From NCBI GenBank assembly GCA_029974635.1, contig JARKQY010000043.1:171725-235724 (forward strand): a stretch of DNA of 64,000 nucleotides, in the 5' to 3' direction. The notes under the pieces were generated by a model that was not told the DNA's origin, searched no databases, and was given only the letters and a program-made list of their open reading frames with translations. Source of the DNA: Bacillota bacterium (GTDB lineage Bacteria; Bacillota; UBA4882; UBA8346). The position numbers and the translations under genes are program-made. Shown in pieces: positions 34,402 through 44,033 of the stretch (position 1 is the first letter of the stretch; every line of letters starts with the position of its first letter).

Positions 34402-35478
34402 TTATTCCGTCTTCAATTTGCCGGTTTCCGGTTCAAAACAAATTTGATAGATACTTTTAATCAAAATGATACATATTGCACCCAGTGGAACCGCCACAAT
34501 CATTCCCAGCAATCCCGCAATCTTTCCCCCTATCAATATAATGAAAATAATTGTAACCGGATGTAAACCCAATTCGTCGCCAATGATGCGCGGCGCCAGA
34601 AACATTACCTCCAATTGATTGACCAGAAAAAAAAGAATTACGACATAAACAGCCAACCAGGGTGATGTTAACAGGGCGACGATGATGACTGGAAATGCAC
34701 CTAAAATAGGGCCAAAATAAGGTATCAGGTTAAAAACACCAGCAATAAATCCCAATAAAAAGGCTGCTTCAAAACCCAAAATACTTAAGCCGATTCCCAG
34801 CAAAAATCCCACAATTAACGTAACCAGAAGCTGTCCACGGATATACAGCCGAAAGACGGAATCCACTTTCAAAAAAGTTTGAGTCCAGTGATTCCCCAAA
34901 TGATTAGAGAGCCAGCAGCGGGTACGCATTTTAATCTCCGGATAATCACGGCTGAAATAGTAAGCCAATAATGGGGTTAAAATAAAAAGCACCGACTGGG
35001 AAAAAAAGTTGATCAGGACTTGTCCCATTTGCGTTAATGCATTTCGTAGAATCGTTTCCCCCCGGCCGACAAATTCATCCACCATAGCTTGAAAATCAAT
35101 GGGTAAATGCCATGAATTCACCATGGAAATCATCCGGATCCCAATCCGGTGAACAGTCTGAAAAATATCCGGCAAGTTCTGAATGATTTTGGTCAAATCC
35201 TTAATCAAACGCGGCACAATCAATTCAACTATCAAAGCTATCGCCAAAAAAAGTATCATATAAACAGTGAGAATAGCCCAATCACGACGAGCCCCTTTTT
35301 TTTGCAAAAAATCCACCAGGGGATTCATCGCATACGCCAAAATAAATGAAATCAGTAAAAAATTGATGACTCCACGGGAAAGAAAAAGGACTAATAAAAA
35401 AACCGGGGTCATAAAAATCAGAAAACCTATTTTTTTATTAAAAACCGTATTTACAACCTCCTGAACCGGCGTCTTCAT
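34402..35478 (-). CDS. AI-2E family transporter (YrrI/PerM-like permease)
   Basis: 358 residues with about eight hydrophobic segments: two or three at the N-terminus, a soluble stretch (about 70-150, RLIKDLTKIIQNLPDIF), then more helices including GFIAGVFNLIPYFGPILGAFP and HPVTIIFIILIGGKIAGLLGMIVAVPLGA, the family signatures. Members export AI-2 or act as Na+/H+ antiporters, but most are uncharacterised. The gene lies next to mnmA as yrrI does in Bacillus. No good ribosome site precedes the ATG: a small inverted-repeat element starts only nine bases upstream. Confidence 0.9.
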   Translation of the reverse strand: MKTPVQEVVNTVFNKKIGFLIFMTPVFLLVLFLSRGVINFLLISFILAYAMNPLVDFLQKKGARRDWAILTVYMILFLAIALIVELIVPRLIKDLTKIIQNLPDIFQTVHRIGIRMISMVNSWHLPIDFQAMVDEFVGRGETILRNALTQMGQVLINFFSQSVLFILTPLLAYYFSRDYPEIKMRTRCWLSNHLGNHWTQTFLKVDSVFRLYIRGQLLVTLIVGFLLGIGLSILGFEAAFLLGFIAGVFNLIPYFGPILGAFPVIIVALLTSPWLAVYVVILFFLVNQLEVMFLAPRIIGDELGLHPVTIIFIILIGGKIAGLLGMIVAVPLGAICIILIKSIYQICFEPETGKLKTE

Positions 35479-35487
35479 TTACAAAAA

Positions 35488-35591
35488 GGGGCTGTCTCAA
35501 AGTATTTAAAACGGCGAAGATAATTGGTTGATTTCGCTATCTTTGCGATAGATAATTATCTTTTCCTTTTTTAGTACTTTTAAACAGCCCG
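35488..35591. mobile_element. MITE-like element with GGGCTGTC-type inverted ends, copy 1
   Basis: About 104 bp. The left end GGGGCTGTCTCAAAGTATTT and the complement of the right end CGGGCTGTTTAAAAGTACTA agree over about 20 positions with few mismatches. The interior holds further dyads (AGATAATT with AATTATCT and CTATC-TTTGC-GATAG), so the whole can fold into a long hairpin. A second element with matching ends occurs at 56452-56525. Confidence 0.5.
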
Positions 35592-35605
35592 AAAATCTAA
35601 TTATT

Positions 35606-35824
35606 TTAGGATTCACCGGCTAGCTTGCGCGAAAAGGCTTGAGTACCGCTTTTAACTGCGGAGCCCCACCGTAAAGCATTATTTTTTACCGCTTGCAGAG
35701 TTCCCCGAGCTTGGGGAGAGAAGTTCAAAGCTCTGTGCTGACGACTGCGCAAAATTAACATGGCCAAGCCAACCCCTGCTCCAATGACGGTTCCAGTGAC
35801 GATACCCCGGACCAGTTTATTCAT
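35606..35824 (-). CDS. Small membrane protein, YtxH-like
   Basis: 72 residues with AGAGGTGATAAA before the ATG. One hydrophobic helix at about 8-25 (GIVTGTVIGAGVGLAMLIL) is followed by a basic, helical tail. The glycine-rich helix then cationic tail resembles YtxH-type small proteins. Role unknown. It lies between mnmA and the permease gene. Confidence 0.6.
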   Translation of the reverse strand: MNKLVRGIVTGTVIGAGVGLAMLILRSRQHRALNFSPQARGTLQAVKNNALRWGSAVKSGTQAFSRKLAGES

Positions 35825-35922
35825 TTTATCACCTCTTTCCTACGGGGTAAGGAATACAGACTAGAAATAGTATTACCAACCTTCTCGCCAAATATGAAAC
35901 CGCATCTAAATATTAATACATC

Positions 35923-37020
35923 CTATTCCTTGCGGTCTATGGTCCCGCCGCCCATCATCAGATCGCCTTGATAAAACACTACCGCTTGTCCCGGTGTAAT
36001 TGCCCGCTGGAGTGATCCAAAAATTACTTCCACTTGCTCATGGGATAATGGTTTCACCAAAGCCGGGTATGCTTTGGCGGTATAGCGGATTTTGGCTTCT
36101 ACCGCCAACGGTTTTGTGAGTTCCGGGATGGCGATCCAGTTTAACCCGGAAGCAATCAGCCGGTTTGCAAAAACCGCATTCTCATCCCCAACGATGACTT
36201 CATTTGATTCTGAATTGATTTCCGAAACATATAACGGTGTTCCGGCCGCAATTCCTAAACCTTTGCGCTGGCCTACGGTAAAGTTCACAATTCCGGGGTG
36301 TTCTCCCAAAACTCTGCCATCACAATGTTTGATTTTACCGGGCTTCATGCTGCCCGGCCGGTATTGGGCAATGAAACGGGCATAATCCTGATCAGGAACA
36401 AAACAAATTTCCTGGCTATCCGGTTTGTCGGCAACCACTAATCCGAGATCCGCCGCTTTTTCCCGGATGATTTTCTTGGTAAACCCGCCCAGCGGAAATA
36501 GGCTTCTGGAGATCTGCGGTTGAGTCAATCCATAAAGAACGTAGCTTTGATCTTTACCGGCATCCAAACCTTTCCGTAGCAACCAACGGCCTGAAGCAGG
36601 GTCCTGCTCTCGGCACACATAGTGCCCGGTGGCAACATAGTCGGCATCCAGAGAAATGGCTTTCTCCAGCAGTTCACTAAATTTCAAGCGATGGTTGCAT
36701 ACGATGCAAGGGTTAGGCGTACGCCCCCGCAAATACTCGTCAACAAAGTAATCGATAACCGTATCCTGAAAGGAAGCTTGAAAATTCAATACATAATACG
36801 GGATGCCCAGTTTGTTCGCCACCGCCCGGGCATCTTCCACGGCGCCCAATGAACAGCAGCCGCCTTCAATTTCGCCGCCGTCCGCAGACGAATAATAAGG
36901 CAGATCGGAAGGCCATATTTGCATGGTTACTCCAATTACTTCGTATCCTTGTTCCAATAGTAAAGCGGCGGCAACTGAACTGTCCACCCCGCCGCTCATG
37001 GCCATCACAACTCTCATCAC
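35923..37020 (-). CDS. mnmA: tRNA-specific 2-thiouridylase MnmA
   Basis: 365 residues. The PP-loop SGGVDSSVAAALLLEQGY, the catalytic cysteine in NPCIVCNH, the second cysteine in SQEICFVPDQDYARF, and the C-terminal domain (GTPLYVSEI, KIRYTAKAYPA) are all typical. MnmA makes 2-thiouridine at tRNA position 34 with sulfur from a cysteine desulfurase. nifS and nifU lie directly upstream, matching the iscS-mnmA pairing in Bacillus. Confidence 0.97.
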   Translation of the reverse strand: MMRVVMAMSGGVDSSVAAALLLEQGYEVIGVTMQIWPSDLPYYSSADGGEIEGGCCSLGAVEDARAVANKLGIPYYVLNFQASFQDTVIDYFVDEYLRGRTPNPCIVCNHRLKFSELLEKAISLDADYVATGHYVCREQDPASGRWLLRKGLDAGKDQSYVLYGLTQPQISRSLFPLGGFTKKIIREKAADLGLVVADKPDSQEICFVPDQDYARFIAQYRPGSMKPGKIKHCDGRVLGEHPGIVNFTVGQRKGLGIAAGTPLYVSEINSESNEVIVGDENAVFANRLIASGLNWIAIPELTKPLAVEAKIRYTAKAYPALVKPLSHEQVEVIFGSLQRAITPGQAVVFYQGDLMMGGGTIDRKE

Positions 37021-37035
37021 TACCGCCTTTAATAC

Positions 37036-37407
37036 CTATTTGCCGTGCTTATTGTGGTAATCCTCGATTGCCTTGTGCAAAGCGTCCGCCGCCAAATTGG
37101 AACAATGCATTTTTTGCGGCGGAAGACCGTCCAATGCATTGGCCACCGCCTGGTTGGTAACCTGTAAAGCCTCTTCAATGGTTTTTCCCTTAACAATCTC
37201 AGTAACCATGCTGCTGGTGGCGATTGCCGCGCCGCATCCAAAAGTCTTGAACTTGATATCCGCTATCCGGCCATCCTTCACCTTCAAAAAAATTTTCATA
37301 ATATCACCGCAGACGGCATTGCCAACCTCGCCAACTCCGTCGGCGGCTGCGATTTCTCCTACATTACGCGGGTTTTGAAAATGATCCATTACCTTTTCAG
37401 TGTACAT
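37036..37407 (-). CDS. nifU: Fe-S cluster scaffold protein NifU/IscU
   Basis: About 123 residues from the ATG at 37407 (AAGGAG eight bases upstream). The three cluster-ligating cysteines are in NAVCGD, FGCGAAIATSS and KMHCSNLAADAL, with the aspartate after the first cysteine. It receives sulfur from NifS to assemble Fe-S clusters. The start overlaps the nifS 3' end by 19 bp, so the genes are coupled. Confidence 0.96.
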   Translation of the reverse strand: MYTEKVMDHFQNPRNVGEIAAADGVGEVGNAVCGDIMKIFLKVKDGRIADIKFKTFGCGAAIATSSMVTEIVKGKTIEEALQVTNQAVANALDGLPPQKMHCSNLAADALHKAIEDYHNKHGK

Positions 37408-38588
37408 GTTGCGCACTCCTTCCGGCTTGAATTGTATAAAGGAGACATGTCGCGTAACTTGGTCACAATCTCCGGCAACACTGTCAGGAGATAATCAATC
37501 TCTTCCTTGGTATTGGATTTTCCAATGGTTAGCCGCAGCGACCCGTGGGCAATCTCATGACAAATCCCCATGGCCAGTAAAACATGCGAGGGTTCAAGAG
37601 ATCCGGAGGTGCAGGCGGACCCGCTGGAAGCAGCAATACCTTTAAGGTCCAGATTTAGCAACAATGATTCACCCTCAATGAACTCGAAACTGAAGTTGGC
37701 GTTTCCCGGTAATCGCTGTGTCCGGTGGCCGTTCAACCGGACATGATCAAAACCGTCCAAAACACGGCCGATTAAATAATCTCGTAATCCGGTAATACGG
37801 GGTTGGTTTTCTGCGAGACCAGCGTTGGCCAGCTGCAATGCTTTGGCCAGCCCGGCGATTCCCGCAATATTTTCGGTACCGGCTCTCCGGTTCCGTTCCT
37901 GGGCGCCTCCATGGATTAATTGAGCCAGTTTAACCCCTTTCCGGACATATAAAGCGCCTACCCCTTTGGGACCGTAAAACTTATGGGCCGCCATGGAAAG
38001 CAAATCCGCCGAGAGATCCCTTACATTGACGGGAATCGAACCCATGGTTTGAACGGCATCGGTATGAAATAAAATTTTCCGTTCCCGCAGGATACGTCCA
38101 ATCTCCGCAATAGGCTGAATAGTCCCTACCTCGTTGTTGGCGTGCATAACCGAGACCAAAATCGTTTGATCCGTTATCTGATTTGCTAATTCAGCCACGC
38201 TGACAAGCCCTGCCGCGTTCACCGGCAAGTAGGTTACCCGGAATCCTTCCTTTTCCAAGGCATGCGCTGCATCAAACACGGCATGATGTTCTATAGCAGA
38301 AGTAATAATATGATTGCCCCGATCCCGGTAAGCCATGGCCACCCCTTTGATAGCCATATTATCGCTTTCCGAGCCGCTCCCGGTAAATATAATTTCATTG
38401 GGGGCATCGGCCCCGATCTCCTTGGCAACCACCGCCCGGGCATCCTCAATGGCCTTCCGGGTTTCCCTGCCGAAGGAATGAATGCTGGAAGGATTGCCGA
38501 ATTGTTCCGTCAGGTATGGAAGCATTGCCTCCAATACTTTCGGATCCAGCGGAGTGGTTGCTGCATTATCCAGGTAAATCCTGTTCAT
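37389..38588 (-). CDS. nifS: Cysteine desulfurase NifS/IscS
   Basis: 399 residues. PLP-enzyme motifs: LDNAATTPLDPKVLEAM at the start, SGSESDNMAIKG, HTDAVQTMGSIPV, the PLP lysine in SMAAHKFYGPKGVGALYV, and the loop cysteine in ASSGSACTSGSLEPSHVL. It supplies persulfide for Fe-S clusters (through NifU) and tRNA thiolation (through MnmA). A C-terminal tail with CATC is an extra cysteine pair. Confidence 0.96.
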   Translation of the reverse strand: MNRIYLDNAATTPLDPKVLEAMLPYLTEQFGNPSSIHSFGRETRKAIEDARAVVAKEIGADAPNEIIFTGSGSESDNMAIKGVAMAYRDRGNHIITSAIEHHAVFDAAHALEKEGFRVTYLPVNAAGLVSVAELANQITDQTILVSVMHANNEVGTIQPIAEIGRILRERKILFHTDAVQTMGSIPVNVRDLSADLLSMAAHKFYGPKGVGALYVRKGVKLAQLIHGGAQERNRRAGTENIAGIAGLAKALQLANAGLAENQPRITGLRDYLIGRVLDGFDHVRLNGHRTQRLPGNANFSFEFIEGESLLLNLDLKGIAASSGSACTSGSLEPSHVLLAMGICHEIAHGSLRLTIGKSNTKEEIDYLLTVLPEIVTKLRDMSPLYNSSRKECATCTLKR

Positions 38589-38722
38589 CGATGAACTCCC
38601 CTTTAATTTCGATTACCTTTTTCATATAACTTCTAATCCTACTCAATTACTGGGTTTTCATATTTATCGTAACACACCGGCTGAACTCTGTCAATAATTA
38701 ATTATGTTAAATTTTAATCTAG

Positions 38723-39790
38723 TTAATTTATTAGCATCCCGTTGGACTCATATTCCTTGGTTACATAAGGTGAAGTCATTAACCCCAACAGGCTCCAGTA
38801 ATTCGGGATAAACCGGACGGTCTCGCCCACCTTCATTGGTTTGGAACTGGCTAAAACCAGATAATCACTGCTGCCTCCCAATATCATCAGTTCCGGATCC
38901 AGGGGTTTTAAACCGGTTAACGGGGCATCCTGGTGTCCCAGGTTTACCAATAGCCGGAGCCCCGGCTCTTGAACAGGAAAAGAAGGCCTCCGGCCAAATG
39001 CGTCGAAACCGGTTTCACCGTCGGGAACCGCCGGCTTATATTGAACCTGAAGAATCTCCGCCTCCACCACAAAAGCATCCGCTTTCAGACCGGGCAGCAA
39101 CCCCCCTGAAAGGGTTTCCCTTCCCAGTAAGATACCTTCCCCGATCCGGAGATGGTTAATACCCGGAGGAATTTGCCCCTGGTAGACCAGGGCCAGGGAA
39201 CTGGAATTGCCCCCGGAAATGTAACGGATGGGCAGTTTCCATTCTTCTTTTAAAAAGGTTGCCAAGGCAGATAGCTTTTCCAGTTTGACAGGGCTTGGTT
39301 TCAAACCGGCAAAACAAGAGAAGTTGGCGCCAAGTCCGATGATGCTGAGATTGGTCAAGCGCCGGCATTGTTGCCCCAAACTATAAAGTTCCGCCTCCAA
39401 AACTCCTTCCCGGAGATCGCCAAGGTCGATCATTAAAAATACCTCATGTCCCTTGGAAGCCCGGTTTAAGGCTTCTAAAACCTCGATCTCTGAATTAAGA
39501 CTCTGTTGGACGCTTTGAATAACCTCGTTCACCCTGCTTAATGCCGGAAGCCGCAATAGCATTTTCTTGATATTGGCCTGATCCGTTATTCTATGTAAGT
39601 TTTCTAGCCTGGAATCACCGATCCAGCTTAACCCGGCTATGATTAATTCCGATATTATACGATGATTTCCGGCCACCCCTTTGATTACTCCTGTAATCTC
39701 AATGCCGGACCGGCGGCAATGATCCGAAATCTCAAGGTAATTATGGATAATTTTATTACAATTAATAAGAACCCGCGGTAATTTTCTCAT
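38723..39790 (-). CDS. Alanine/ornithine racemase family PLP-dependent enzyme
   Basis: 355 residues. It has an alanine-racemase-like N-terminal TIM barrel: INCNKIIHNYLEI, then GVIKGVAGN, where the lysine is the probable PLP ligand, MIDLGDLREGVL, ISGGNSSSLALV and HLRIGEGILLG. The C-terminal part resembles Orr (ornithine racemase) and YhfX proteins. The expected reaction is racemisation of an amino acid such as ornithine; the substrate is unproven. The ATG overlaps the rarA stop by four bases. In Bacillus cymR occupies this place between rarA and the desulfurase. Confidence 0.82.
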   Translation of the reverse strand: MRKLPRVLINCNKIIHNYLEISDHCRRSGIEITGVIKGVAGNHRIISELIIAGLSWIGDSRLENLHRITDQANIKKMLLRLPALSRVNEVIQSVQQSLNSEIEVLEALNRASKGHEVFLMIDLGDLREGVLEAELYSLGQQCRRLTNLSIIGLGANFSCFAGLKPSPVKLEKLSALATFLKEEWKLPIRYISGGNSSSLALVYQGQIPPGINHLRIGEGILLGRETLSGGLLPGLKADAFVVEAEILQVQYKPAVPDGETGFDAFGRRPSFPVQEPGLRLLVNLGHQDAPLTGLKPLDPELMILGGSSDYLVLASSKPMKVGETVRFIPNYWSLLGLMTSPYVTKEYESNGMLIN

Positions 39791-41115
39791 CGATTGGTTT
39801 GATCCTTTATCTTGGCCAGATAATCCTGAATGATTTTTTCATAGCCGCGATCCGACGGGTGGTAGTATTTCCTCCCTTGCAAATTGGGCGGTAAATATTG
39901 TTGCGCGACATAAGCGCCGGGGTAATCATGGGGGTATAAATAGCCCACCCCGTCCCCCTGCTTGCGCGCGCCCGGATGGGAAGCATCCCGCAGATGCGGC
40001 GGGACCAACTGATTCTCCATTTCCTGAACTTCAGCCATAGCCTGATGAATGGCCTGACAACCGGCATTTGACTTGGGGGCGGCGGCAATATAAATTGCCG
40101 CTTGAGCCATTGGAATCTGGGCTTCCGGCAAACCCACCATTTCAACTGCCTGGGCGGCAGCCACCGCCACTAACAAAGCCTGGGGATCCGCGTTTCCTAC
40201 GTCTTCGGCCGCGTGAATAATCATCCGCCGGGCGATAAACTTCGGATCTTCTCCGGCAGTAAGCATCCGGGCCAGATAATATACGGCGGCATCCGGATCC
40301 GAACCGCGCATTGATTTTATAAAAGCGGAAATGGTATCATAATGGGCCTGGCCGTCTTTATCATAAACCAGCGGGCGTTGTTGAATACAATCACTGATAA
40401 TTTCAACGGATAAATGGCGGACCCCGGAGGCATCCGGCGCGGTGGTCAGGGCTGCCAGCTCTAAAGCGTTTAATGCGATCCGGGCGTCCCCGTTTGCCGA
40501 ATTCACCAAATGCTCCAAAGCATCCGGCGCCAGCTCAACGTGATAATCTCCCAGACCCCGTTCCTGATCGGTGAGGGCTTTGTTGATAATCTGCTGTAAA
40601 TGTTTCTGATCCAGCGGGTTCATCCGGAAGATCATGCTCCGGGAGATTAATGGCGAATTGACTTCATAAAGCGGATTTTCCGTGGTAGCGCCAATCATTA
40701 ATATGGTGCCTTCTTCAACGGCTGGCAACAGGGCATCCTGCTGGGATTTATTGAAACGATGGATTTCGTCAACGAATAAGATAGTCTTTTGCCGGTAAAA
40801 GTTAAACCGTTCCTTGGCTTCGGAGATTACCCTCCGGATATCGGCCACCCCCGCGGTTACCGCATTTAGCCGTTCAAAAAAAGAGCGGGTGGTATTGGCG
40901 ATAATTTCAGCCAAGGTAGTCTTGCCGGTACCGGGTGGTCCGTAAAAAATCATGGAATTCAACCGGTCGCCCTCGATTGCCCTGCGAAGCAGCCGGCCTT
41001 CCCCAACAATCTGTTCCTGTCCGACAAATTCGTTCAAGTTCCGGGGCCGCATACGCATGGCCAAAGGCGCCTCCCTGCCCTGGTTTTGAAGGGCACCGAC
41101 CGCAAAAAGATCCAT
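39787..41115 (-). CDS. rarA: Replication-associated recombination protein A (MgsA)
   Basis: About 442 residues from the ATG at 41115 (GAGGTG upstream). AAA+ ATPase with Walker [16 protein letters not shown], Walker [21 protein letters not shown], sensor ATTENP and a C-terminal tetramerisation region ([18 protein letters not shown]). RarA acts at stalled forks. Conserved in Bacillota next to the cysteine desulfurase gene. Confidence 0.96.
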   Translation of the reverse strand: MDLFAVGALQNQGREAPLAMRMRPRNLNEFVGQEQIVGEGRLLRRAIEGDRLNSMIFYGPPGTGKTTLAEIIANTTRSFFERLNAVTAGVADIRRVISEAKERFNFYRQKTILFVDEIHRFNKSQQDALLPAVEEGTILMIGATTENPLYEVNSPLISRSMIFRMNPLDQKHLQQIINKALTDQERGLGDYHVELAPDALEHLVNSANGDARIALNALELAALTTAPDASGVRHLSVEIISDCIQQRPLVYDKDGQAHYDTISAFIKSMRGSDPDAAVYYLARMLTAGEDPKFIARRMIIHAAEDVGNADPQALLVAVAAAQAVEMVGLPEAQIPMAQAAIYIAAAPKSNAGCQAIHQAMAEVQEMENQLVPPHLRDASHPGARKQGDGVGYLYPHDYPGAYVAQQYLPPNLQGRKYYHPSDRGYEKIIQDYLAKIKDQTNR

Positions 41116-41526
41116 TCTGACCACCTCGTTGATATATTTAAACTCTATTTTTTACCAAAAATCAAATAATCCTGCCGGTTTCGCGATCAGGATTTACAAA
41201 ATTATAGTATCTAAACAATCAAATCATATTCAAAATATACCGGATTTTTTCGGACCAATTCTGCAAATTGATATACAGTAAGGGTTTTTAGACAGGATTA
41301 ACTGGATTAACCGGATATTAATTATAAAAAGCGAATTATTGTAACAAGGTAATTTGGAGTGTAAGCGGTGCTTAATATAATCCTGTAAATCCCGTTAATC
41401 CCGTCTGGGGTTCCGGTTTCGCCGGGATAGGATTTACAGGATTAATACTCCGTAGCAACGGATTAAATTAGTCTAAGCCAAGCCTAATAATAGTAGTTCT
41501 ATTAATTTGTAACTCTGGAATCCTAA
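41116..41526. repeat. Intergenic repeat region with TAATCCTGTAAATCC inverted pair
   Basis: No gene seen in about 410 bp. TAATCCTGTAAATCC (41378-41392) and its exact complement (41430-41444) form a 15-bp inverted repeat around a GC-rich centre (GGTTCCGGTTTCGCCGGG). A weaker copy, ACAGGATTAACTGGATTAAC, lies at about 41294. Degenerate copies recur at about 19658, 21270, 21540, 23415 and 61490-61620. Confidence 0.6.
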
Positions 41527-42213
41527 TCAACTTTTATTTTTATTGATCCTTAACAACTCCACCGCTCCCTGGGGACTGATCAAAAAGCGGATAATTTGTC
41601 CTGCTTCCCCTTGATAATCCAACCGCCAACGATCATAATTGTAACTGATCTCCTTTAACTCTCCGATTTTTAGGGACTGCAACTTCGCCCAGGTTTCGGC
41701 AGCTTGTTTGGCCTTGGGTATTGTAGATATTTCACCGTTAGCGGTTATTCCCCCATTATTAAAGTCTTTCCAGGAATACTTAGCAGAGAACCCGGCGATT
41801 TGAGGGGGCAATTCCCAGCCGCCATCCTTGAGAGCAATGGATACCCGGTAGGGACCTGAGATTTTATGCTTAACAATTTCACCGGCGGTAAAGGCGAGAT
41901 TGACCGTTGTGTTTCTGGGTGACCACTGGAAAGGGATTACGGTGGTTCCTAAGGCTACCCAGTGCCCATTTTTCTTACCTTCCAAATTTCCTGAAACGAT
42001 AAAATTACCTTCCCGGTATGCTTTAAGTTCAAACGTAAAATTTATCGACTCGGCCTTTCCGTCCTCATCGGCATCCACCAGGTTAAACAAACCGGGGATC
42101 CCCATCTCTACCTGCTGATCGAGAGCTACGTCCGTGGGTTCGGCGATGCTGGGCACGAAAAACACCATAAAAATAATGAGCATTACCAATAGGATAAGCA
42201 ATTTTTTCACCAA
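41527..42213 (-). CDS. Secreted or membrane-anchored hypothetical protein
   Basis: About 228 residues from the TTG at 42213 with GGAG eight bases upstream. The N-terminus is a signal peptide or anchor (VKKLLILLVMLIIFMVFFVP, then SIAEPTDV). The remainder reads as beta-rich: VDADEDGKAESINFTFELKAY is followed by a probable Ig-like segment with an EF-hand-like acidic loop (DADEDGKAE). No family recognised. It likely acts outside the cytoplasmic membrane. Its upstream neighbour is a single-domain response regulator. Confidence 0.65.
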   Translation of the reverse strand: MVKKLLILLVMLIIFMVFFVPSIAEPTDVALDQQVEMGIPGLFNLVDADEDGKAESINFTFELKAYREGNFIVSGNLEGKKNGHWVALGTTVIPFQWSPRNTTVNLAFTAGEIVKHKISGPYRVSIALKDGGWELPPQIAGFSAKYSWKDFNNGGITANGEISTIPKAKQAAETWAKLQSLKIGELKEISYNYDRWRLDYQGEAGQIIRFLISPQGAVELLRINKNKS

Positions 42214-42368
42214 TAAAATCACTCCATTCCGTTTACATGCATCATTCCGATCCATGCAATGGATTTAAAACTATCCGCTCATTGGATAATTTTTAAAATT
42301 ACAACGAAGTTGCAATCATGGAGTATTTCGAGTTTTTGCCTGACAACCCTTTATGTAATATCCGCCAG

Positions 42369-42719
42369 CTATACCAAACGCTTCATTAAAGACAAAACCT
42401 GAATCCGATCAATCGGTTTCAGGATAAAATCTTGAGCTCCGGCCTTTAGCCCTTCCACGATCATGTTCTTTGACGATCCGGTACTGCATAAAATCACCTT
42501 AACCTTGGGATCCAACCGTTTAAAAAACTGTATGGAATCAATTGTATCCCAACCCGGCATATATAAGTCTTTAATAACGATCTCCGGATGGTAACGTTTA
42601 AACTTGGAATCTGCCTCCTTAAAAGTGCCGGCTTCATAAACCTCAAAACCGGCCTCAGCAAGGCAATCCTTTAAAATTGCGCGTGATAAGGGCGAATCGT
42701 CAACAATAAGTATACCCAT
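42369..42719 (-). CDS. Single-domain response regulator (CheY-like)
   Basis: 116 residues, receiver domain only. The acidic pocket is VDDS, the phosphoacceptor aspartate is in VIKDLYMPGWD, the threonine/serine switch is in LCSTGSS and the lysine in LKPID. No output domain. It may signal to motility or another phosphorelay, but no cognate kinase lies here. GGGGG precedes the ATG. Confidence 0.88.
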   Translation of the reverse strand: MGILIVDDSPLSRAILKDCLAEAGFEVYEAGTFKEADSKFKRYHPEIVIKDLYMPGWDTIDSIQFFKRLDPKVKVILCSTGSSKNMIVEGLKAGAQDFILKPIDRIQVLSLMKRLV

Positions 42720-42859
42720 CTAAGGCCCCCTTGGTCTCACAACCAAAGAATCAATCTTCATCAAAAATAAGACGGCGTGGAAGTTTAGACTTAGATACTT
42801 ATTTCCATTTTTAATAATTTCGCGCTTGATAAAATATTTCCCTCTAAAATTTATAAATT

Positions 42860-43036
42860 TTCTTGATTCAAACCTCCCAAATCATAGTTATCTAGTTCGT
42901 TAATTCTTAGTTATCCAGTTTTCTAGTTTTCTAGTTCCTTAGTTCTTTATTTCGTCAATTCTTCTAATAACTAAATAACTTGATAACCGGCGAACCGGAT
43001 AGCTAAGTAACTAATCCCCAATAACTAATTACCAAT
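42860..43036. repeat. Degenerate TAGTTATCTAGTT-type repeat tract
   Basis: About 170 bp of imperfect repeats of CTAGTT, TTAGTT and ATAACTA words; the left half reads mostly TAGTT and the right half mostly AACTA, so the two halves are roughly complementary. A shorter similar stretch is at about 57568-57620. No gene is seen in 42720-43036. Confidence 0.45.
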
Positions 43037-43381
43037 TCACACCAGGGGTGTTTCTTGTTCACGGCCGTGAACTTGATATGTCCAGTTTCTGCCGTTATTG
43101 TTATCCCAATTTTGGGCATCGTCGTGAAAGCAGAAATGAAAATCGGCCGACTCATCAACTTGCACGGTTACGGACCATCCGCCATCCTTTGTCTTTTTCA
43201 TCGGCAGATCCAGGATTTTATCCCAGGCTCCATGGCCAAAGCCTGCATGAAGGTATACTTTATTGGCTGCTGAATCGGCTAATAATCCTTTATATTTGAT
43301 TTTTACTTCGTCACCTAATGTAATCGGAACCGGATCCAAATAAATTCCATCAACTACTTCTTCAGCTTTTTTACGGGGCAT
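43037..43381 (-). CDS. Carbohydrate-binding module protein (CBM25/starch-binding-like)
   Basis: 114 residues with GGGAGG before the ATG. The sequence ITLGDEVKIKYKGLLADSA, VYLHAGFGHGAWD, MKKTKDGGWSVTVQV and FCFHDDAQNWDNNNGRNWTY matches free-standing CBM25/CBM53-type starch-binding domains (beta sandwich, conserved aromatics). There is no signal peptide, so it acts in the cytoplasm, perhaps on glycogen. It has no enzyme domain. Confidence 0.8.
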   Translation of the reverse strand: MPRKKAEEVVDGIYLDPVPITLGDEVKIKYKGLLADSAANKVYLHAGFGHGAWDKILDLPMKKTKDGGWSVTVQVDESADFHFCFHDDAQNWDNNNGRNWTYQVHGREQETPLV

Positions 43382-43418
43382 AACTTTCGACCTCCCAGAT
43401 TTGGTTTTAATGTAGTCT

Positions 43419-44033
43419 TTAGTATACCCCGGCCACCATTTTCTTACTCATCCAATGTTTCCTTTTAACTCCGATACTTTCGGCAACCTGTTGCATCCCT
43501 TTCAAGGTCTCTGCAATCACTTGATCCAGTTCCATGCCGAGATCCCGGGCCCCGGCCTCAATAATTTCCCGGTTTACGCCGGCCGCAAAGCTTTTTTCCT
43601 TCCAGCGTTTCTTGATGGATTTGACCTCCAAATCAAGGATGCTTTTGCTAGGCCGAATCAAGGCGGCTGCCGCAATCAATCCGGTGAGTTCATCGATGGT
43701 GTATAAGACCTTTTCCAGTGGTGTCACCGGTTCCACCTGAGAACACAAGCCCCATCCGTGACTCTGAATCGCCCGGATATAATCGGAAGGCCAGTTCTTG
43801 GCCTCTAAAATCTCTTTCACCTTTTGACAATGGTGCTTAGGATACTTTTCATAATCCAAATCATGCACCAATCCGATGATACCCCATTTTTCAGGCTCAG
43901 CATCGTTGAATAAAGCGGCAAAGTGAAGCATAACGGCTTCCAACGCCAAAGCATGCTTTAACAAGCTTTCATTCTGATTATACTCTTTAAACAACGCCAA
44001 AGCTTGGGCGCGATCCGGTTTGATTTCCGCCAA
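43419..44033 (-). CDS. HD domain-containing hydrolase
   Basis: 204 residues from a TTG with GAGGG upstream. Contains the HD signature HDLDYEKYPKHH, with histidine LKHALALEAVMLHFA before and SHGW after. The order resembles HDIG-type predicted phosphohydrolases that act on tRNA or nucleotides. The C-terminal tail is basic. Substrate unknown. Confidence 0.8.
   Translation of the reverse strand: MAEIKPDRAQALALFKEYNQNESLLKHALALEAVMLHFAALFNDAEPEKWGIIGLVHDLDYEKYPKHHCQKVKEILEAKNWPSDYIRAIQSHGWGLCSQVEPVTPLEKVLYTIDELTGLIAAAALIRPSKSILDLEVKSIKKRWKEKSFAAGVNREIIEAGARDLGMELDQVIAETLKGMQQVAESIGVKRKHWMSKKMVAGVY

Noticed and set aside
42860..43036. CRISPR array
   Set aside because: The repeated words are short and irregular with no unique spacers of constant length; no cas genes in the window.
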